Below, one piece after another: positions 59,819-64,000 of a stretch of DNA of 64,000 nucleotides; the first letter of the stretch is position 1; each line of letters opens with the position of its first letter. The position numbers and the translations under genes were made by a program. This DNA is from Betaproteobacteria bacterium Ga0077523 (GTDB lineage Bacteria > Pseudomonadota > Gammaproteobacteria > Burkholderiales > Ga0077523): NCBI GenBank assembly GCA_001464695.1, contig LNDQ01000135.1:36816-100815 (forward strand), written 5' to 3'. Below the pieces are notes generated by a model. That model searched no databases, was not told the origin of the DNA, and saw nothing but the letters and a program-made list of their open reading frames with translations.

Positions 59819-60562
59819 ATGCAAAAAAGAATCGTGCTGGTCACCGGTGGCATGGGTGGCCTCGGGGAGTCGATCTGCACCAAGATGGCCGACGCCGGCT
59901 ACCGGGTCGTGGTGACGTATTCCCCATCCAACAAGACTTCGCCTGAATGGCTGGCCGCCATGAAGGCGCGCGGCTACGCGTTCCACGCGGTGCCGTGCGA
60001 CGTGGGCGACTACGATTCCTGTGTGGCCGCCAACGCCCAGGTCGAGAAGGAAGTCGGTCCGGTCGACGTGCTGGTGAACAACGCCGGCATCACCAAGGAC
60101 ATGACCTTCAAGAAGATGGACAAGGCCGCGTGGGATGCGGTGATCCGCACCAACCTCGACAGCTGCTTCAACATGACCAAGCAGGTCATGGACGGCATGG
60201 TCGAGCGGACCTGGGGTCGCGTGATCAACGTCTCGTCGGTGAACGGCCAGAAAGGTGCGTTCGGACAGACCAACTACTCGGCGGCAAAGGCCGGCATGCA
60301 CGGATTCACCAAGGCGCTGGCCCTCGAGGTCGCGAAGAAAGGCGTGACGGTCAACACGATCTCGCCCGGGTACATCGGCACCAAGATGGTGACGGCGATC
60401 GCACCGGAGATCCTCGAGACAAAGATCCTGCCGCAGATTCCGCTGGGCCGCCTCGGCAAGCCCGAGGAAGTGGCCGGCCTCATCATCTACCTGGCATCGG
60501 ACGAAGCGGCGTTCGTCACCGGCGCGAACATCTCGATCAACGGCGGGCAGCACATGCAATGA
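59819..60562 (+). CDS. phaB: Acetoacetyl-CoA reductase PhaB
   Basis: 247 aa SDR. It reduces acetoacetyl-CoA to (R)-3-hydroxybutyryl-CoA with NADPH, the step before PhaC. Motifs: VLVTGGMGGLGESICTKMAD, LVNNAGITKDMTFKKMDKA, INVSSVNGQKGAFGQTNYSA with YSAAKAG, and FVTGANISINGGQHMQ. GGGAGG precedes the ATG. A stem-loop with an A-run follows the gene. Confidence 0.96.
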   Translation: MQKRIVLVTGGMGGLGESICTKMADAGYRVVVTYSPSNKTSPEWLAAMKARGYAFHAVPCDVGDYDSCVAANAQVEKEVGPVDVLVNNAGITKDMTFKKMDKAAWDAVIRTNLDSCFNMTKQVMDGMVERTWGRVINVSSVNGQKGAFGQTNYSAAKAGMHGFTKALALEVAKKGVTVNTISPGYIGTKMVTAIAPEILETKILPQIPLGRLGKPEEVAGLIIYLASDEAAFVTGANISINGGQHMQ

Positions 60563-60581
60563 TCGTGACGCGGTGAAAGCG

Positions 60582-60615
60582 CAAAAAAAAACCCCGGTAG
60601 TTGCCTACCGGGGTT
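60582..60615 (-). terminator. Intrinsic terminator for the phasin gene
   Basis: AACCCCGGTAG pairs with CTACCGGGGTT (11 bp, 4-nt loop). On the minus strand it is followed by a run of T from the A8 tract at 60583-60590. It lies 34 nt past the phasin stop and 20 nt past phaB, so it may also slow plus-strand transcription. Confidence 0.85.
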
Positions 60616-60649
60616 GAACCCTTATCTTTCGATAAAGGGGGAGGAGACT

Positions 60650-61204
60650 TCAGCCTGCGCGTCGCACGCGCGGCACCACCGATGCGACGGCGGCGCTGAT
60701 GGGCGCTGGCTTCAGGCCAGCACCGGCAAATTCGGTCATCTGGTTCATCGCTTGCTGCACGGCGTCGATGACTGCCGTTGCAGTTGTCACCGCCACCTTC
60801 ATGGCTGCCGTCACGGCTTCACCGCCGGGGACCGGCGCGTGCAAAGCTGACTTTTCGATCGTTTCGAGCAACTGGCGCTGGAGCGGCGCGCCCTCTGCAT
60901 CCAGATACTTCAACACCTGATTGCCCGCATCCTGAGCGATCGCAACGTAATTCCGCGAGTAGCCCGAAAGTTTTTCCACACTGCTCTGCGACCAGGCGGT
61001 CAACATGCCGACCGCCTCACCCGCGTCCTTCGCAGCCGCCAGATTACGGGCCTGAGCGAAGGACTCCTGCAGCAGCGCCTTGGCCGACTCGAGCTGCAGA
61101 TTCGCCAACCGCTCCGCTGCGGCGTAGCCGGCTTCCGTCGCCGCCAGGGCGACGCCCAGACCGGCATTGTTCACTGCGGCAACGAAGCTTTGATCGATTT
61201 TCAC
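60650..61204 (-). CDS. phaP: Phasin family protein (PHB granule-associated)
   Basis: 184 aa, helical amphipathic protein that coats PHB granules. Typical segments: NNAGLGVALAATEAGYAAAE, RLANLQLESAKALLQESFAQ and AVGMLTAWSQSSVEKLSGYS. The start is a GTG at 61204 preceded by AAGGGA; upstream in-frame sequence is not conserved. It is divergent from phaR, with 243 nt between them, and convergent with phaB over the terminator. Confidence 0.9.
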   Translation of the reverse strand: MKIDQSFVAAVNNAGLGVALAATEAGYAAAERLANLQLESAKALLQESFAQARNLAAAKDAGEAVGMLTAWSQSSVEKLSGYSRNYVAIAQDAGNQVLKYLDAEGAPLQRQLLETIEKSALHAPVPGGEAVTAAMKVAVTTATAVIDAVQQAMNQMTEFAGAGLKPAPISAAVASVVPRVRRAG

Positions 61205-61358
61205 CAGTAATCCCTTGGTGCAATGTGGACTTTTCACGGACCCGCATCTCTTTGGGAGAAGCGATGATGCAATGCACAAGGCCGATGGTAGGGACCGGAA
61301 AACCCCCTGTCAACAATTTTTTTGCGCGCCGCACCATTCTTCCGTTACAGTGATTTAT

Positions 61359-61376
61359 CAACGGTTTGAACCGTTG
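61359..61376. promoter_or_regulatory. Palindrome between phasin gene and phaR, candidate PhaR-region operator
   Basis: CAACGGTTTGAACCGTTG, a perfect 8-2-8 palindrome 71 nt ahead of phaR. The phasin promoter side has TGC-rich words (ATGATGCAATGCACAAG at 61263-61279); PhaR sites in other bacteria are TGC-rich. Which protein binds is unknown. Confidence 0.4.
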
Positions 61377-61447
61377 CCGACGGAGGATCGGCGGACTGCC
61401 AAAGACCGCCCCGTCCATGAAAGCCAACTGCAAAGAGGCCCACCCCC

Positions 61448-62035
61448 ATGGCTGAGGAACTTCGGCTGATCAAGAAATACCCGAACCGTCGCCTGTACGA
61501 CACGGCGACGAGCAGCTACATCACACTGACCGACGTGAAGGCGCTGGTGCTCGAGCAGGTGCCGTTCAAGGTGGTCGATGCGAAGACCAACGAGGATCTC
61601 ACTCGCAGCATCCTGCTGCAGATCATCCTCGAGGAAGAATCGGCCGGTGCGCCGATGTTCTCGTCGGACATGCTGTCGCAGATCATCCGCTTCTATGGCA
61701 ACGCCATGCAGGGGATGATGGGCAACTATCTGGAGAAGAACATCCAGACCTTCATGGAGATCCAGCGCAAGCTGCAGGAACAGTCGCTCGCCAAGTTCGG
61801 CGAAGGCGGCTTGAGCGGCAACGACGCCTGGAGCCAGTTCATCAAGATGCAGGGCCCTGCCATCCAGGGCCTGATGGGCAGCTACCTCGAACAGAGTGCC
61901 AGCACCTTCGTCGAGATGCAGCAGCAGCTCCAGAAGCAGGCGCGCACCATGTTCAGCGGCTTCCCGTTCACGCCCTTCGGCGGCACCGCGCCCGAGCCCA
62001 CCGAGCCCACGGGTACGGGCGGCAAGAAGTCCTAG
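61448..62035 (+). CDS. phaR: Polyhydroxyalkanoate synthesis repressor PhaR
   Basis: 195 aa. The N-terminal DNA-binding PHB/PHA accumulation regulator domain ([40 protein letters not shown]) is followed by a helical granule-binding part ([20 protein letters not shown]). PhaR represses phasin expression until it is titrated onto PHB granules. It is divergent from the phasin gene. Confidence 0.95.
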   Translation: MAEELRLIKKYPNRRLYDTATSSYITLTDVKALVLEQVPFKVVDAKTNEDLTRSILLQIILEEESAGAPMFSSDMLSQIIRFYGNAMQGMMGNYLEKNIQTFMEIQRKLQEQSLAKFGEGGLSGNDAWSQFIKMQGPAIQGLMGSYLEQSASTFVEMQQQLQKQARTMFSGFPFTPFGGTAPEPTEPTGTGGKKS

Positions 62036-62061
62036 CCACCCCTCGACGTAGTTCTTTCCCC

Positions 62062-63405
62062 GTGAAGGCTCGCGTTCGCGCCCGGCCCGCGCCTGCGCCG
62101 AAGGTGGGCTTCGTCTCGCTCGGTTGCCCCAAGGCACTGGTCGACTCGGAGCACATCCTCACGCGCCTGCGCGCGGAGGGTTACGACATCTCCCCTACCT
62201 ACGCTGATGCGGACCTGGTGGTGGTGAACACCTGCGGCTTCATCGACTCGGCCGTCGACGAATCGCTCGACGCCATCGGCGAAGCGCTGCACGAGAACGG
62301 CAAGGTGATCGTCACCGGCTGTCTCGGGGCCAAGGGTTCGGTGGTGAAGGACGCCCACCCTTCCGTGCTTGCCGTCACCGGACCGCACGCCACCGAAGAA
62401 GTGATGGACGTGGTCCATCAACACCTGCCCAAGCCCCACGACCCGTTCACCGACCTCGTGCCGGCTCAGGGCATCAAGCTGACGCCGAAGCACTACGCGT
62501 ATCTCAAGATCTCCGAAGGCTGCAACCATCGCTGCACCTTCTGCATCATCCCTTCCATGCGCGGCGATCTGGTGAGCCGCCCCGTGGGCGACGTGCTGCA
62601 GGAAGCCGAGCACCTTGCCCGCGCCGGCGTGAAGGAACTCCTGGTCATCTCGCAGGACACCAGTGCCTACGGTGTCGACGTGAAGTACCGCACCGGCTTC
62701 TGGAAAGGCCGACCGGTGAAGACGCGCATGACCGAGATGGTCCGTGCCATGAGTGATCTGGGTGTATGGGTGCGATTGCACTACGTGTATCCGTACCCGC
62801 ACGTGGACGAAGTGATCCCGCTGATGGCCGAGGGCAAGCTGCTGCCCTACCTCGACGTGCCGTTCCAGCACGCGAGCCCGCGCATCCTCAAGCTGATGAA
62901 GCGGCCCGCGAGCGCTGAGAACAACCTCGCCCGCATCCGCGCCTGGCGCGAGGTCTGTCCGGATCTCACCATTCGCTCCACTTTCATCGCGGGCTTTCCC
63001 GGCGAGACCGAAGCGGAGTTCGAAGAGCTGCTCGCCTTTCTCGAGGAAGCGGAACTCGATCGCGTCGGCTGCTTCGCCTACTCGCCCGTCGAAGGCGCAG
63101 CCGCCAACGAACTGCCCGATCCCGTTCCTGATGAAGTGCGCCAGGAACGCCGTGAGCGCTTCATGCAGACGCAGGAGAAGATTTCCACCCGCCGCCTCGC
63201 GCGCAAAGTCGGCAAGGAGATCGCCGTGCTGGTGGACGAAGTCGACGGCAATCGCGCCAAGGCCCGCAGCGCGGCCGACGCCCCGGAGATCGACGGCATC
63301 GTGTACGTCGACAACGCGCGCTGGTTGAAGGCGGGTGAGTTCACACAAGTGCGTGTGACGCGATCCGACGAACACGATCTGTTCGCGGAAGCGCTGAACA
63401 CCTGA
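62062..63405 (+). CDS. rimO: Ribosomal protein S12 methylthiotransferase RimO
   Basis: 447 aa radical-SAM enzyme that methylthiolates Asp88 of ribosomal protein S12. An N-terminal UPF0004 domain with three Fe-S cysteines ([32 protein letters not shown]) precedes the radical-SAM motif [20 protein letters not shown] (CxxxCxxC), then TRAM. The start is a GTG at 62062, 26 nt after phaR; an in-frame later start would cut the first Fe-S domain. Confidence 0.96.
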   Translation: MKARVRARPAPAPKVGFVSLGCPKALVDSEHILTRLRAEGYDISPTYADADLVVVNTCGFIDSAVDESLDAIGEALHENGKVIVTGCLGAKGSVVKDAHPSVLAVTGPHATEEVMDVVHQHLPKPHDPFTDLVPAQGIKLTPKHYAYLKISEGCNHRCTFCIIPSMRGDLVSRPVGDVLQEAEHLARAGVKELLVISQDTSAYGVDVKYRTGFWKGRPVKTRMTEMVRAMSDLGVWVRLHYVYPYPHVDEVIPLMAEGKLLPYLDVPFQHASPRILKLMKRPASAENNLARIRAWREVCPDLTIRSTFIAGFPGETEAEFEELLAFLEEAELDRVGCFAYSPVEGAAANELPDPVPDEVRQERRERFMQTQEKISTRRLARKVGKEIAVLVDEVDGNRAKARSAADAPEIDGIVYVDNARWLKAGEFTQVRVTRSDEHDLFAEALNT

Positions 63406-63409
63406 GACG

Positions 63410-63796
63410 ATGACCGCGTGGTGGCAGCGCCTGAAACGCTGGGCGAAGGCGCTGCGCAACGATGTGATGACGCTGTGGTTCGCCGGGCGGCATCCGGACA
63501 CCCCGCTCGCCGCCAAGGTGTTAGCGCTGGCGCTGGCGGCCTACGCCTTCAGCCCCATCGACCTGATTCCGGATTTCATTCCGGTGATCGGGTACCTCGA
63601 CGAGATCGTGCTGCTGCCGATCGGCATCTGGCTTTGCTTGCGGATCATTCCGGCACCGGTGCTCGCGGAATGTCGTGCACGGGCGGAGCAGTGGTTCGAG
63701 GCGCGTAGGGGGAAGCCCCGGAGTTGGGTTGCGGCGGTGGCTATCGTGGTGGTCTGGTGTCTGGCGATCTGGGGAGGCTGGCTGGTCTTGAGGTGA
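63410..63796 (+). CDS. YkvA-family (DUF1232) membrane protein
   Basis: 128 aa. The DUF1232 core reads AAYAFSPIDLIPDFIPVIGY, LDEIVLLPIGIWLCLRIIP, with a C-terminal membrane helix (VAAVAIVVVWCLAIWGGWLV). The function is not known. It starts 4 nt after rimO and is probably co-transcribed. Confidence 0.9.
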   Translation: MTAWWQRLKRWAKALRNDVMTLWFAGRHPDTPLAAKVLALALAAYAFSPIDLIPDFIPVIGYLDEIVLLPIGIWLCLRIIPAPVLAECRARAEQWFEARRGKPRSWVAAVAIVVVWCLAIWGGWLVLR

Positions 63797-63817
63797 TGGG
63801 CGGCGTGGGCGTGAGTT

Positions 63818-64000
63818 GCCCCCATCCCAACCTTCCCCCGCCGTCGCGGGGGAAGGAGAGGACTGCGACGATCGGTAGGGCCGATCGTCAAGGGCTCGAA
63901 CTGCCCCCATCCCAACCTTCCCCCGCCGTCGCGGGGGAAGGAGTGCTTCCGTCTGGCATGTCTGCTGAATGATGAGAGCTGTACGCTCCTTCCCCCGGCT
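63818..64000. repeat. Family A repeats, at least three copies, running off the window
   Basis: CCCATCCCAACCTTCCCCC plus a GCCGTCGC hairpin loop at 63819-63856 and again at 63904-63941, and a partial inverted unit (CTCCTTCCCCCGGCT) at 63986-64000. Between the first two lies a separate perfect hairpin, GACGATCGG/CCGATCGTC (63867-63889). Confidence 0.8.

Noticed and set aside
58226..60559. A 777-codon open frame antisense to phaC and phaB
   Set aside because: It mirrors the codon structure of the two real genes in GC-rich DNA and shows no known family or domain.
62032..63516. A 494-codon open frame antisense to rimO
   Set aside because: Shadow of a clearly conserved gene.
63818..63941. Regularly repeated GC-rich units resembling a CRISPR array
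   Set aside because: Only two or three units, each internally palindromic with no unique spacers of even length, and no cas genes; they match family A intergenic repeats.

Overview
The window is a 64 kb piece of a high-GC proteobacterial chromosome, most likely a betaproteobacterium. This rests on gene order (thrS-infC-rpmI-rplT-pheS-pheT, lolC-lolD, recJ-prfB-lysS, bamD/rluD-pgeF-phaC) and on PHB genes of the betaproteobacterial type (class I PhaC, PhaB, phasin, PhaR). There is no rRNA, CRISPR array, transposase, integrase or phage gene. The only tRNA seen is tRNA-Val(GAC). Coding density is high, and most operon neighbours overlap by a few bases.

Layout. 1-6.5 kb, minus strand: translation operon thrS-infC-rpmI-rplT-pheS-pheT (pheT cut by the window edge), preceded by tRNA-Val. 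6.6-9 kb: cheR, cheB and a STAS protein. 9.2-16.5 kb: relA, comEC, an FKBP isomerase, lolD and lolC. 16.6-25.5 kb, mostly plus strand: a COG4255-like protein, an MCP (minus), recJ, an MgtC/DUF4010 membrane protein, prfB and lysS. 25.6-43.1 kb: an aromatic-acid catabolism region with phenylacetyl-CoA epoxidase paaABCDE, a TetR regulator, an FAH-family hydrolase, a Liv-type binding protein, paaK-paaI-paaG, divergent paaY, a homogentisate-dioxygenase-like protein, a DUF2783 protein, an FAD hydroxylase, an MBL-fold protein and livFGMH. 43.2-46.1 kb: an IclR regulator and acetoacetyl-CoA synthetase. 46.2-50.8 kb: an MCP with a six-helix membrane domain, a DUF6436 protein, a small HMA metallochaperone and an HPt-REC-REC-GGDEF diguanylate cyclase. 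50.8-54.2 kb: a CmcJ/NvfI-like oxidoreductase, SDR and GST operon with a divergent LysR gene. 54.3-57.8 kb: bamD, rluD, pgeF and a ZIP transporter. 58-61.9 kb: PHB genes phaC, phaB, phasin and phaR. 62-63.8 kb: rimO and a DUF1232 protein.

How the genes may work together. The Liv transporter, PaaK and the PaaABCDE epoxidase point to uptake, activation and oxygenation of phenylacetate. The flavoprotein hydroxylase with its small DUF2783 partner, the HmgA-like dioxygenase and the FAH-family hydrolase suggest a second, homogentisate-type branch ending in acetoacetate. Acetoacetyl-CoA synthetase, PhaB and PhaC could carry that acetoacetate into PHB. No phaA thiolase is present in this window. The link between these modules is inference.

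The strongest oddities are these. (1) prfB keeps the classic RF2 frameshift/stop site, but its body lies in the wrong frame for a +1 shift, apparently after loss of about 44 nt; an ATG just past the TGA could restart translation. (2) The LysR/GST/SDR/CmcJ-like operon has no function I can assign. (3) Three families of dispersed palindromic repeats fill intergenic gaps, and one copy supplies the N-terminus of the SDR. (4) Two clean operator-like palindromes lie in divergent promoters (paaG/paaY and livH/iclR).
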